A DNA stretch of 47,377 bases. Origin: Paracoccaceae bacterium (GTDB lineage: Bacteria; Pseudomonadota; Alphaproteobacteria; Rhodobacterales; Rhodobacteraceae). Each line of letters opens with the position of its first letter. The first letter of the stretch is position 1. A program made the translations under genes and the position numbers. The stretch spans positions 1-47,377 of the forward strand of contig CANJQT010000014.1 of NCBI GenBank assembly GCA_947476475.1. Reading direction: 5' to 3'. Positions 1 through 11,627 of the stretch are shown here, piece after piece. The notes under the pieces were generated by a model that worked only from the letters and a program-made list of their open reading frames with translations, was not told where the DNA came from and ran no database searches.

Positions 1-2
1 AG

Positions 3-395
3 AATGCTGCGGGTTCGAGGCTTGATCCACCCGACTTCGGCCGTTTGCGCGACGACAGACACCGCTCGGGGCGAAAAACGCTTGCCCAGCGAGCAAAATC
101 AGGCGATCTTGAAGTCAAGCGGCAGGCCACTTGGGGAATGTCGGTTGATACAGGCGGCGTTCTAGCCATGGCTGGACAACACGGCTTGCGCTTCGGTGCT
201 ACGGTTGCTTTGGATGATGGCGGATCACGCAGCATGGCAAGCTTTTCACGTAATGATCGCGAGATGAGTGATCTGGATCTGGCCGCTCTTACGTCCGATC
301 TGCGCAAATTGCATCTAGACACACTGGGCGCGCAGGTCATGACTCCAGAAGTTCATGAGACGCTGCGGCAGATGTCGGTTTATCTCACTCACTGA
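3..395 (+). CDS. LuxR-type autoinducer-binding domain protein, 5' end outside window
   Basis: The reading frame is open from the window edge; an internal TTG at 45 is the first possible start seen. The stretch from about position 150 to the stop resembles the second half of an acyl-homoserine-lactone-binding domain (GLRFGATVAL, ASFSRNDREMSD, then LRKLHLDT). It ends with MTPEVHETLRQMSVYLTH, where LuxR proteins normally begin their helix-turn-helix, so no DNA-binding domain is encoded. The first 40 codons in this frame do not look like the family, so the 5' part may be degenerate or shifted. It could be a natural binding-domain-only protein or a remnant of a full regulator. The family call is moderate and the gene limits are uncertain. 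Confidence 0.5.
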   Translation, partial: NAAGSRLDPPDFGRLRDDRHRSGRKTLAQRAKSGDLEVKRQATWGMSVDTGGVLAMAGQHGLRFGATVALDDGGSRSMASFSRNDREMSDLDLAALTSDLRKLHLDTLGAQVMTPEVHETLRQMSVYLTH

Positions 396-540
396 ACCAA
401 AGCCCCTTCGGGCTCCGCTGCGACCTGGCGTTTGCGCATATTGATCGGCTATAGGCCAGACTTGCAGCTACAGTCAGACTGGGTTTCAACCAGAAAGAGG
501 GCGGACTTTCAACTCTTGGGCTCCTGATGGTTCAACTTTA

Positions 541-576
541 GCATGCAGCTTTGGCCAACACGCGAGGCTTGCATGC
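541..576. other. inverted repeat downstream of tgt
   Basis: GCATGCA (541-547) and TGCATGC (570-576) form a 7-bp inverted repeat about 10 bases past the tgt stop codon. No T-run follows on the tgt strand, so an intrinsic terminator is only a possibility. Confidence 0.3.
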
Positions 577-586
577 AGCGGATTGA

Positions 587-1735
<1,149 letters not shown>

Positions 1736-1767
1736 TTACGGGCAACCAAATGCCCAGTGAGTCGGGA

Positions 1768-2604
1768 TCAGTCGAGGTCAGGCGCAAACGCCCCGGCCAA
1801 GGTCGATCTGATTTGTTGCTCGCAATGGGCAGAGAGCTCCTTGCGCGAGGCAAAGGCATCAACCTGCACAGGATCATGAAACACGACCTCGACACTGCCC
1901 TGGCGCGGTGCCGCAAGGGTGAGCAGCAAATGCGGCGCAAGCGCCATCGTGCCCCACCAGCCGTAAAAACGCGGGTCGTGACCCGGCGGCGCGCGATAGA
2001 TGACCGTAACAGGCTGGATCTGCATCACATGCTCTAGGCCATGAGTATAAAAAGCTGCAAAAAGCGTCGACTTGAACGGTAAAACCCGACGCCCGTCGGT
2101 GGATGTTCCCTCCGGGAAGAACAGCAGACGGTGACCTGCGCGGATGCGGCTTTCGAACAACTCCTGCTGACCCTTGGCTTCCTTGGCATTGCGGGCGATG
2201 AAGACCGTGCCTGTGGCGCGCGCCAGCCAACCGATGACAGGCCATCCGCCGACTTCGGACTTCGACACAAAATATATCCGCTGGCAGGCATTGAGTGCGA
2301 AGATATCAAGCCACGAGGAATGGTTGGCAACGATAGCCCCCCGATGTCCCATGGGGCGACCGCGAACAAGATACCGAATGCCAAGAATGACAAACGCCAG
2401 ACGACTTACGGCCTGCGTAATGTAAGGCGTCAGGGGGCGCCGAGGCGCAAAAACCGGCGCTTCGATCAGTCTGGCAACCAACAAAAGCAGCAGACCTCCA
2501 TAGGTCACAACGCCCAGCAACACCCCACGCACCAGAGCCAGAACCCAACCCAAAGGTGCCACTGTCACCTTTTCGGGTGTTTCGTCAGGATTCCAGGTGA
2601 TCAC
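1768..2604 (-). CDS. olsA: lysophospholipid/lyso-ornithine-lipid O-acyltransferase
   Basis: This membrane-associated acyltransferase of the PlsC family is expected to add the second acyl chain to lyso-ornithine lipid (OlsA role) or lysophosphatidic acid. Visible motifs are NHSSWLDIFAL (the H-x4-D catalytic block) and FFPEGTSTDGRRVLPFKS, with hydrophobic segments near the N-terminus (LGWVLALVRGVLLGVVTYGG). I chose GTG at 2604 (278 residues) because it forms a 4-base GTGA overlap with the olsB stop codon. An upstream start at 2679 would lie deep inside olsB. The adjacent olsB is the main reason for the OlsA reading; a general 1-acylglycerol-phosphate acyltransferase is the alternative. Confidence 0.85.
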   Translation of the reverse strand: MITWNPDETPEKVTVAPLGWVLALVRGVLLGVVTYGGLLLLLVARLIEAPVFAPRRPLTPYITQAVSRLAFVILGIRYLVRGRPMGHRGAIVANHSSWLDIFALNACQRIYFVSKSEVGGWPVIGWLARATGTVFIARNAKEAKGQQELFESRIRAGHRLLFFPEGTSTDGRRVLPFKSTLFAAFYTHGLEHVMQIQPVTVIYRAPPGHDPRFYGWWGTMALAPHLLLTLAAPRQGSVEVVFHDPVQVDAFASRKELSAHCEQQIRSTLAGAFAPDLD

Positions 2605-3401
2605 ACCTTCGCCTCGTGCTTGCGCGTATAGAACTCGCGGTGGCGGTCGCTCATTGCCTTGGTATCCATCAGAAGACACACATCGGTTGTGTTGAAACTG
2701 TGATCCACATAGGCGCCGTCGCCAACAAGGCCGCCAAGACGCAGATAGGCCTTGATCAGGGCAGGCATGGCCACCATAGCCGTGCGCGGGTCCAGGTTGG
2801 CGGCCGGCAGAAGATCCATGGATTGCCTGACGCGTGATGTTACCCGCAACGCCTCGGGGGCAAGATGGTGGTGGTGAAGCCAGGCAAGCGGCAGCTTCAG
2901 CGCCTCAATGTCAGTGCCATGAAAGGAAGCGACACCAAAAAGAATTTCGATCTCATTCTTCAGCACATAGTCCGCCAGCCCGTTCCAAAGCAGGAACATG
3001 CCTGTTCCGCCGCGATGTTCGGCATCCACGCATGAACGCCCCAATTCAAGCAGACGACGCCCGCTTTGGCGCAATGGGGTCAGATCATATTCGCTGTCAC
3101 AGTAGAACCGCCCGAAAGGCGTGGCCCGATCAGACGGCAAAAGCCGGTAAGCACCGATCACATGTTCCAGCCGTGTTTCGTCACGTGCTGTGTCGACCAA
3201 GATCAGATGGTCGTTGATACCGTCAAATTCGTCGCGTTCATACCGCCCGGCGTGATCCACCAAAGGCCCGTCGCCACCCAGTTCCTCAACAAAAACCCGA
3301 TAGCGCAGCCTTTGCGCGGCCAGTAGATCTGCCTCACTTAAAGCGAGGCGAACTTGGAAAGATGACGGTTCTGCTGTCATTAGTTGCGGCGGTCCGGCCA
3401 T
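2601..3401 (-). CDS. olsB: L-ornithine N(alpha)-acyltransferase (ornithine lipid synthesis)
   Basis: OlsB transfers a 3-hydroxyacyl group from acyl carrier protein to the alpha-amino group of ornithine, giving lyso-ornithine lipid. The protein has the family's pattern: LRYRVFVEELGG near the N-terminus, then DEFDGINDHL, LELGRSCVDAEHRGG and LFGVASFHGTDIEAL. The stop overlaps the start of the acyltransferase olsA, which gives the classical olsB-olsA order. The start is unsure: ATG at 3401 (266 residues) is used, ATG at 3380 fits the conserved part equally well, and a TTG exists at 3452. None has a good ribosome binding site. A perfect CtrA-type box lies at 3469-3484, just upstream. Confidence 0.88.
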   Translation of the reverse strand: MAGPPQLMTAEPSSFQVRLALSEADLLAAQRLRYRVFVEELGGDGPLVDHAGRYERDEFDGINDHLILVDTARDETRLEHVIGAYRLLPSDRATPFGRFYCDSEYDLTPLRQSGRRLLELGRSCVDAEHRGGTGMFLLWNGLADYVLKNEIEILFGVASFHGTDIEALKLPLAWLHHHHLAPEALRVTSRVRQSMDLLPAANLDPRTAMVAMPALIKAYLRLGGLVGDGAYVDHSFNTTDVCLLMDTKAMSDRHREFYTRKHEAKV

Positions 3402-3468
3402 CTTGGCAAACGTTTTCAGGTTTGTAGGGTCATCCACACTCTTTGGCAACAAATTCGGTTTGACACAC

Positions 3469-3484
3469 GTTAAGCGTGTATTAA
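3469..3484 (-). promoter_or_regulatory. candidate CtrA binding box upstream of olsB
   Basis: On the minus strand the sequence reads TTAATACACGCTTAAC, a full match to the TTAA-N7-TTAAC motif known for the cell-cycle regulator CtrA. It sits between the end of the DUF3553 gene and the start region of olsB. chpT, which encodes a CtrA phosphorelay protein, begins about 220 bases away on the other strand. Binding is inferred from the motif only. Confidence 0.5.
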
Positions 3485-3485
3485 C

Positions 3486-3683
3486 CTATTCTCGGCACTC
3501 CTTGGGCAAGTCCTGCGGATGAACCAACTGCAAAGCAACATGGATGCCGTTGATGACCACTTTGCCCCGATGTTCAAAGTTTACCGTAACCTTGGACCCG
3601 ATGCGCGACTGTATCTGACCAACCCCCCAATCTGACTGCAGGGGGTGGGTTACCAGCATTCCAGGCGCCAGAAATTCAAACAT
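3486..3683 (-). CDS. small DUF3553-type protein
   Basis: A 65-residue protein with the pattern of the DUF3553 family: PGMLVTHP, QSDWGVGQIQS, VTVNFEHRGKVVI and LVHPQDL. It looks like a small beta-barrel resembling CarD/Tudor-like folds; its function is unknown. Start at ATG 3683 was preferred because the family begins just before this barrel; a longer frame exists but has no similarity. The gene is divergent from chpT with 24 bases between the starts, and olsB follows on the same strand 84 bases after its stop. Confidence 0.7.
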   Translation of the reverse strand: MFEFLAPGMLVTHPLQSDWGVGQIQSRIGSKVTVNFEHRGKVVINGIHVALQLVHPQDLPKECRE

Positions 3684-3707
3684 CGACCGCCACAGCCCGA
3701 GAGTAAA

Positions 3708-4325
3708 ATGGAAATAGAGCCCACGTTGACAGAAAAAACTGCTGATCTCACTGCCCTTCTGGGCTCGCGCATCTGCCATGACCTTATCAGCCCGTTGGGT
3801 GCAATCAGCAATGGGGTTGAACTGCTTTTGATGTCGGGCGCCTTGCCTGGCCCCGAAATCGCACTCATCTCTGAAAGCATCGCAGCCGCCAATGCAAGGA
3901 TCCGGATCTTCCGCGTGGCATTCGGCGCCGCAGCCGCCGGTCAGTCAATTGCACAATCGGAAGTCCTGTCGATCCTTCAGGACATGAACCGTGGCGGGCG
4001 GATGCGGATAGATTGGCAGGCTTCAGCCTCTGCCAGCCGCCGTGATATCAAACTGGCCTTCCTGTCGCTTCTCTGCTTGGAAAGTGCCATGCCGCGCGGC
4101 GGCAGCGTCACCGTCTGCTCAGGTGAACAGGATTGGACGATCCAGGCGCACGGCGCACGGCTCAAGATCGACTGGCAGATTTGGAACCGGATCACGGGCC
4201 GTTCAGCGGGCCAACCCCTTGCCGCAACTCACGTCCAATTTGCGCTCTTCGCCGATGAGGCCCGCCGACAGGGGCGCATGATCAGGCTGGCCGCCGACGA
4301 AAACAAAATCGAACTGACCTTTTAG
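3708..4325 (+). CDS. chpT: histidine phosphotransferase ChpT
   Basis: ChpT accepts phosphate from the hybrid kinase CckA and passes it to the response regulators CtrA and CpdR in alphaproteobacteria. The N-terminal helix carries [21 protein letters not shown], with the phospho-accepting histidine at about residue 24, and a degenerate kinase-like C-terminal domain follows. ATG at 3708 (205 residues) has GAGAG upstream; the frame extends further 5' but without similarity. In Rhodobacterales the CckA-ChpT-CtrA relay often controls motility and gene transfer agent genes. The stop overlaps the convergent proA stop by 4 bases. Confidence 0.9.
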   Translation: MEIEPTLTEKTADLTALLGSRICHDLISPLGAISNGVELLLMSGALPGPEIALISESIAAANARIRIFRVAFGAAAAGQSIAQSEVLSILQDMNRGGRMRIDWQASASASRRDIKLAFLSLLCLESAMPRGGSVTVCSGEQDWTIQAHGARLKIDWQIWNRITGRSAGQPLAATHVQFALFADEARRQGRMIRLAADENKIELTF

Positions 4326-5578
4326 GTACGCACCGTTCCGTCACCCGTTACCAGATACTTGAAGCTGGTCAACTGCTCGGCCCCGACGGGTCCGCGTGCA
4401 TGCAGCTTGCCCGTGGCAATACCGATCTCAGCCCCCATGCCGAATTCGCCGCCGTCTGCAAACTGGGTCGAAGCATTGCGCATCAAGATCGCACTATCGA
4501 GCCGAGTAAAGAACCGTTCAGCCGTCGCGTCATTCTGTGTCAGGATTGCCTCGGTATGGCTCGACCCATAGCGTCGGATGTGGGCGATAGCCTCATCCAC
4601 GCCGTCCACCAGCTTCGCCGCAATGATCTTGTCCAGGAACTCACGGCCAAAATCGTCGGCTGCCGCCTTCACGGTTCCGGGCACTTTCAGCAATTCACCC
4701 TCGGTGCGCACCTCAACCCCAGCCTTAAGCAGGTCTTCGATCAAAATCGCCCCATGCCTGGTGTAAAACTGCCAGTCGATCAGCAGGCATTCCGCGGCAC
4801 CACAGATACCGGTGCGCCGTGTCTTCGCGTTCAGCACCACAGCCCGCGCTTTTTCCAGATCCGCGTCGCGGTCGGCATACACATGGCAGATGCCTTCAAG
4901 ATGGGCAAAAACCGGCACCCGCGCCTCGGCCTGCACCAGCCCGACCAGCCCCTTCCCGCCACGAGGCACAATCACGTCGATGAAATCTATGGCCCGCAAC
5001 ATGTCACCTACTGCGGACCTATCACGCGTAGGCACCAACTGGATTGCATCCGGCGAAAGCCCCGCCTGCTTCAATCCTTCCACCATGCAGCCATGAATGG
5101 CGGTCGATGAGTGAAAGCTTTCCGATCCTCCGCGAAGGATCACTGCATTCCCGGCCTTCAGGCACAAAGCCCCCGCATCGGCCGTCACATTCGGACGGCT
5201 TTCAAAAATCACGCCCACGACGCCCAAAGGCGTCCTGACACGTTGGATGTGAAGTCCCGACGGCATATCCCATTCGGCCATTACCTGACCCACGGGATCC
5301 TTCTGTTCGGCCACAGCGCGCAACCCGTCGACAATGCCGCGAATCCGCCCCTCGTCCAACATCAGCCGATCCATCATCGCAGCCGAAAGACCTTTGGATT
5401 CTGCAAAAGCCAAATCCTCGCAGTTGGCATCAAGAATGGCCTGCCGCCGTTCCCAAACCATATGGGCCGCCGAAATCAGAGCTGCATATTTCCGCTCCTG
5501 CGATACATATGCCAGCTCGGTGGCCGCAGCCTTGGCTCGTGCGCCCATTTCGGCAATAAGCCCGGAATTCCCCCTCAT
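4322..5578 (-). CDS. proA: gamma-glutamyl phosphate reductase
   Basis: ProA reduces gamma-glutamyl phosphate to glutamate-5-semialdehyde with NADPH, the second step of proline synthesis. The aldehyde-dehydrogenase-fold sequence has the expected blocks: [65 protein letters not shown] (with the catalytic Cys) and [18 protein letters not shown] chose ATG at 5578 (418 residues); ATGs at 5602 and 5593 lie in or next to a repeated sequence (5586-5613). Relative to the chosen ATG, that repeat places AAAGG as a ribosome binding site. proB lies upstream on the same strand. Confidence 0.95.
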   Translation of the reverse strand: MRGNSGLIAEMGARAKAAATELAYVSQERKYAALISAAHMVWERRQAILDANCEDLAFAESKGLSAAMMDRLMLDEGRIRGIVDGLRAVAEQKDPVGQVMAEWDMPSGLHIQRVRTPLGVVGVIFESRPNVTADAGALCLKAGNAVILRGGSESFHSSTAIHGCMVEGLKQAGLSPDAIQLVPTRDRSAVGDMLRAIDFIDVIVPRGGKGLVGLVQAEARVPVFAHLEGICHVYADRDADLEKARAVVLNAKTRRTGICGAAECLLIDWQFYTRHGAILIEDLLKAGVEVRTEGELLKVPGTVKAAADDFGREFLDKIIAAKLVDGVDEAIAHIRRYGSSHTEAILTQNDATAERFFTRLDSAILMRNASTQFADGGEFGMGAEIGIATGKLHARGPVGAEQLTSFKYLVTGDGTVRT

Positions 5579-5585
5579 CCGTCGC

Positions 5586-5613
5586 CCTTTCATTCTGGTC
5601 AAATATTCCCGCC
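5586..5613 (-). repeat. dispersed repeat, copy 1 (before proA)
   Basis: Read on the minus strand, this 28-base element begins GGCGGGAATATT and ends CCAGAATGAAAGG. A near-identical 29-base copy occurs at 41298-41326 on the plus strand. Each copy ends with an AAAGG that can serve as ribosome binding site for the gene start directly downstream (proA here, the MocA-like gene there). It resembles GC-rich intergenic repeats that I associate with Rhodobacterales genomes; that is recollection, not a search. Confidence 0.6.
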
Positions 5614-5695
5614 AGAAGCTTCCTCTGCCAACAAAGAAACCGACATCAACCGTTGCGCATCCAAAATCCTTGGAGAAGGAACTTCCGGCGCGCCT

Positions 5696-8420
<2,725 letters not shown>

Positions 8421-8425
8421 GCGGA

Positions 8426-8965
8426 TCAGGCCATCTTTCGCACGTAGGTCCATGTCGGCACCTTGGCATTGCGCGCCACCGACCAGGCTTCCGCATCACC
8501 AAGATAGTCAAAGCCCGCATTGACCAGAACACGCGCCGATCCGGGATTGTCCTGAAACACCTCGGCAAAAAGGGTGCGCGATGCATGCGGGTTGGCGGCA
8601 ACTATCGCTTGCACAGCTTCAGAGGCAAAGCCCGTGTTCCACAGCCCAGGCGCCACCCAAAAGCCGACCTCAGACTGATCGCGATCCACGCGCATCAGGC
8701 TGACAAGGCCCAGCACCTCGGCCTGTCCTTGCGCCGATCCGTCCAGCACCCAGACATCCTCGTTGCGCCTCTCCGAAAGGGCGCGCGCGACAAAGCCTTC
8801 GGCGGCCCCTGGCGGCAGAGGATGGGGGATGGATCGCGTGCCTTCCGCCAGACGCCGGTCGGAAGTGTAAAGTGCTATGAGACCCGCATCCGATGGCTTG
8901 ATTGGGCGAAGAACAAAACGGCCAGCTTCAAGGATGGGCTGCAATAGAATCTGTTCAGGCCTCAC
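8426..8965 (-). CDS. GNAT family N-acetyltransferase
   Basis: A 179-residue acetyltransferase of the RimJ/RimL branch; the substrate is unknown. Motifs are FVLRPIKPSDAGLIALYTSD, RSIPHPLPPGAAEGFV, SEVGFWVAPGLWNTGFASEA (acetyl-CoA-binding loop) and NPGSARVLVNAGFDYLG. I chose GTG at 8965 because AAAGGAGAG lies about 6 bases upstream and similarity begins there; the frame is open further 5' without similarity. It is followed closely by a second GNAT gene that carries a nonsense codon, then by obgE. Confidence 0.85.
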   Translation of the reverse strand: MRPEQILLQPILEAGRFVLRPIKPSDAGLIALYTSDRRLAEGTRSIPHPLPPGAAEGFVARALSERRNEDVWVLDGSAQGQAEVLGLVSLMRVDRDQSEVGFWVAPGLWNTGFASEAVQAIVAANPHASRTLFAEVFQDNPGSARVLVNAGFDYLGDAEAWSVARNAKVPTWTYVRKMA

Positions 8966-9528
8966 GTCTTCTCTCCTTTGGGACCCGTGATCCTTCGGGG
9001 CTGCAATAGCCCCTTGAGATACAAGGTGGGACCCGCGGGGTGCGGGGGCAAGCATGTCATGCAATCTCGCAACTGAATTCATCAACTGCATGACATAGCC
9101 TCGTGCTGAGCAATGGGGTGCGCCCCACACCGATTGACGGATCCGATGCAGAGTAAGACAAAAAGATCACCAAAATCCTGTGGTTGGGCGAGATGCCCAA
9201 CAAGAACAGGTGGCAAACGCGTCTCGGCACCACTCCCCTGACGGCAAGATCGGCCATCGACTGCAGGCGCAGAAAGGTTGCGCGGGAAGCAATCCACATT
9301 CACCAAGAAAGAGTGTAATTGTTTCTTTTTTTGCGCAGCGGACGTTGGCCCGCGTGAAGCGAATCCCGAAGATACTCTCGTCTGGTCTGGAAAAGCGAGT
9401 ATGCGGTCGTGCGCGGCCATGGCGATGTCTTTCCGGTTGGTGCCCCGGTCCCCGCCTGACAAATGGCAAGAGGACCGGCGTTTCTGCCGATCCCCTTGCT
9501 GAACTTTCGTTCTTCTCGGTGTGTCGGC
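8966..9528. other. 563-base intergenic region between rpmA and the GNAT pair
   Basis: No convincing gene was found; the several open frames here lack family-like sequence. It holds a 10-bp inverted repeat at 9054-9096, a hairpin GTTGGGC-GAGAT-GCCCAAC at 9183-9201, and a longer imperfect stem near 9448-9481 just past rpmA (CCGGTCC paired with GGACCGG). A promoter for the GNAT-obgE-proBA genes and the 3' end of the rplU-rpmA transcript must lie here. Confidence 0.5.
9054..9096. other. 10-bp inverted repeat upstream of the GNAT gene
   Basis: ATGTCATGCA (9054-9063) and TGCATGACAT (9087-9096) are perfect reverse complements separated by 23 bases. The repeat lies about 90 bases upstream of the GNAT start at 8965. 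It could be a hairpin in the leader RNA or a paired operator. Confidence 0.4.
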
Positions 9529-9798
9529 TTACTCGGCCGCCTCCGCTTTAGGGAGGACCGAGATGAAGGTGCGGCCTTTAAGGCCCTTCTTGAAGGTGAC
9601 GTGGCCTTCAGTCACGGCAAAGATCGTGTGGTCACGGCCCATGCCAACGCCATTACCTGGGAACCAGGTAGTACCGCGTTGACGGACGATGATGTTGCCG
9701 GGAATGGCTTTTTCGCCACCGTAAAGTTTCACGCCAAGACGGCGACCCGCAGAATCGCGACCGTTGCGTGAGGAACCGCCTGCTTTCTTGTGTGCCAT
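9529..9798 (-). CDS. rpmA: 50S ribosomal protein L27
   Basis: An 89-residue basic protein beginning [16 protein letters not shown], followed by [22 protein letters not shown] and [19 protein letters not shown], the complete L27 pattern. L27 sits near the peptidyl-transferase centre of the large subunit. The gene starts 12 bases after rplU stops, the standard rplU-rpmA operon. Confidence 0.98.
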   Translation of the reverse strand: MAHKKAGGSSRNGRDSAGRRLGVKLYGGEKAIPGNIIVRQRGTTWFPGNGVGMGRDHTIFAVTEGHVTFKKGLKGRTFISVLPKAEAAE

Positions 9799-9810
9799 TG
9801 GTCTTTCTCC

Positions 9811-10251
9811 TTACGCTTCAGTTTTCTTCGACGCGCGCTTGGCCTTGGGGGCTTCGGCGGCGACGGGGGCGTTGTTGTGAGCAGCAACGCGGGCGGCATG
9901 GGTACCGGTCGCAGGCGCCACACCCGACTTGTCGCCACCCGAGGCGAGGATGTCGGTCACACGCACCAGCGTCAGCTGCTGACGGTGGCCACGGGTCCGC
10001 TGCGAAGAATGCTTGCGGCGGCGCTTGTGGAAGGTGATGACCTTGTCGGCCTTGATATTGTCGATCACTTCGGCCTGAACGGCGGCACCAGCAACCAGCG
10101 GTGCGCCCAGAACCGGCGCGTCGCCACCGATCATCAGAATTTCGTTGAACTGGATCTTGTCACCAGCAGAGGCGGCCAGAAGTTCCACGCGCAGCACATC
10201 GCCCGCCTGAACCTTATACTGTTTGCCGCCTGTCTTGAGGACCGCGAACAT
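9811..10251 (-). CDS. rplU: 50S ribosomal protein L21 with Ala/Lys-rich tail
   Basis: L21 binds 23S rRNA in the large subunit. The first ~100 residues (MFAVLKTGGKQYKVQAGD, EVIDNIKADKVITFHKRRRKHS, GHRQQLTLVRVTDI) are typical. About 40 further residues form an alanine- and lysine-rich extension, seen in many alphaproteobacterial L21 proteins. ATG at 10251 (146 residues) was chosen because L21 proteins start at MFAV; an in-frame start 27 bases upstream is not typical. A promoter-like sequence lies at 10401-10429. Confidence 0.97.
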   Translation of the reverse strand: MFAVLKTGGKQYKVQAGDVLRVELLAASAGDKIQFNEILMIGGDAPVLGAPLVAGAAVQAEVIDNIKADKVITFHKRRRKHSSQRTRGHRQQLTLVRVTDILASGGDKSGVAPATGTHAARVAAHNNAPVAAEAPKAKRASKKTEA

Positions 10252-10400
10252 GGGTCTTTCCTTCATCATCTTCCGCATCCTCTGGCCCCCTTTTCAGGGC
10301 GTTTATGGCAAAAGCCGCCTCGGACAGCGCGCTCCACGGTGGAAGCGTCATTGCAAAAATATGCCCCGGCCCGAGTCGTTAGACCCGCCGCGACCGGGGG

Positions 10401-10429
10401 CTTATCGGGTGCGGCGGCCGCAAAGTCAA
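10401..10429 (-). promoter_or_regulatory. candidate housekeeping promoter for rplU-rpmA
   Basis: On the minus strand TTGACT (10429-10424) is followed after 17 bases by GATAAG (10406-10401), a good -35/-10 pair for a vegetative sigma factor. It lies about 150 bases before the rplU start, between ccdA and rplU. Confidence 0.5.
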
Positions 10430-10444
10430 GCGGGCTTGGGCGGA

Positions 10445-11197
10445 TTACCCCAAATAGGCCAACCACGGAAAGGTTTCGAGAAGCCAGTACGACAAACGCG
10501 AGAAGGCTCCCGTAATCAGCGCCACCCCAACCAGGAGGAGCAAGACGCCCATAGCCTTCTCGATGGCGCCCATGTGGGGCTTCATGCGCTTCATGACCGC
10601 CAGAGACCGTGTCACGAAGACCGCTGCCAACAAGAATGGAATGCCCAAGCCAACCGCATAGACAGCCAGCAAGGCTGTTCCACGCGTTAGGGAAGCTTCC
10701 GATGCTGCCAACGAAAGGATGGCACCCAGTTGCGGGCCAATACAGGGCGTCCACCCAAAGGCAAAGGCAAGGCCCAGGAAATAGGCCCCAAGACTTGAAC
10801 CGCCCTGATCACCCGCATCAAGCCGCGCCTCGCGGTCAAGCAAAGGAATTCGCAAGACATGCAAGAAATGCAGCCCGAGTAAAATGACAATTGCGCCAGA
10901 AACCTTGGTCATCGCCCCCTGATATTGCAGGAACACCCTTCCCAGTGCTGATGCGGCAAAGCCCATGAACAGGAAAACAGTTGACAGCCCAAGCACGAAA
11001 CACAGCGCCGGCACCACAGCCGAACGTCGCCGTCCAGACGCCCCGGTCAGTTCCCCCATGCTTATCCCGCTCATGTAGGCCAAATAGGGCGGGACGACAG
11101 GCAAAACGCACGGGCTTAGAAACGACAAGATGCCCGCAATCAGGGCGATCAGGGCGGCCAAGCCGAAGCCGGCATCAAGAAGCGATACATCGAACAT
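10445..11197 (-). CDS. ccdA: cytochrome c biogenesis protein CcdA
   Basis: CcdA is an inner-membrane protein that carries electrons from thioredoxin to periplasmic thiols for cytochrome c maturation. It has about six membrane segments and the two redox cysteines in LSPCVLPVVPPYLAYMSG and TPCIGPQLGAIL. ATG at 11197 (MFDVSLLDAG) was preferred over ATGs at 11203 and 11233 because family members start a few residues before the first helix; none has a strong ribosome binding site. It is divergent from the TusA-like gene. Confidence 0.93.
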   Translation of the reverse strand: MFDVSLLDAGFGLAALIALIAGILSFLSPCVLPVVPPYLAYMSGISMGELTGASGRRRSAVVPALCFVLGLSTVFLFMGFAASALGRVFLQYQGAMTKVSGAIVILLGLHFLHVLRIPLLDREARLDAGDQGGSSLGAYFLGLAFAFGWTPCIGPQLGAILSLAASEASLTRGTALLAVYAVGLGIPFLLAAVFVTRSLAVMKRMKPHMGAIEKAMGVLLLLVGVALITGAFSRLSYWLLETFPWLAYLG

Positions 11198-11300
11198 GAG
11201 CATGTCATTACAATCAAAATGCGCGCACGTCACGAACCGAACCTGTGTCTGGCATCACAAGCCCGTGGACAAAGCCAACCGGTTTGCCTACCCGACTGTC

Positions 11301-11540
11301 ATGATTTGGGATGAAGACATAGACGCGATCGGCCTTTTGTGCCCCCTGCCCGTTCTTAAGGCACAAAAGCGCCTCGCCGGTATGGCCGCGGGGGCAGTTT
11401 TGCGCCTGCGCGCATCCGACCCCGCCTCTTGGGTGGACGTGCCGCATTTTTGCGCAAGCGGCGGCCACGTCTTGCTTTCAGCCGAAGATGCGGAAGGCAT
11501 AAAGACCTATCTGATCCGACGCGGGCCAGTCCGGACCTAG
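11301..11540 (+). CDS. TusA-family sulfurtransferase
   Basis: A 79-residue protein with the SirA/TusA fold. The signature GLLCPLPVLKAQKRL carries the persulfide-forming cysteine in a CPLP motif, and the second half (VLRLRASDPASWVDVPHFC) matches the family. Such proteins relay sulfur for tRNA thiolation, molybdenum cofactor or sulfur metabolism; which one applies here is not clear from context. ATG at 11301 follows the divergent ccdA gene. A strong hairpin terminator lies just downstream. Confidence 0.87.
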   Translation: MIWDEDIDAIGLLCPLPVLKAQKRLAGMAAGAVLRLRASDPASWVDVPHFCASGGHVLLSAEDAEGIKTYLIRRGPVRT

Positions 11541-11566
11541 GCCAACGGCATGGCGGTAATGCAGAA

Positions 11567-11600
11567 GCGGCCCCGAATCAAATCCGGGGCCGCCTGTTTT
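11567..11600 (+). terminator. intrinsic terminator after the TusA-like gene
   Basis: GCGGCCCCG (11567-11575) pairs with CGGGGCCGC (11585-11593) around a 9-base loop, followed by CTGTTTT. It lies between the convergent TusA-like and rne genes, so it may also act on rne transcripts. Confidence 0.75.
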
Positions 11601-11627
11601 GGGTTCGTCCGTTTAGGCCTCAGGCCT

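Noticed and set aside
9082-9462. 126-codon minus-strand frame in the rpmA-GNAT gap
   Set aside because: No ribosome binding site or family pattern; competing frames of similar length in all phases.
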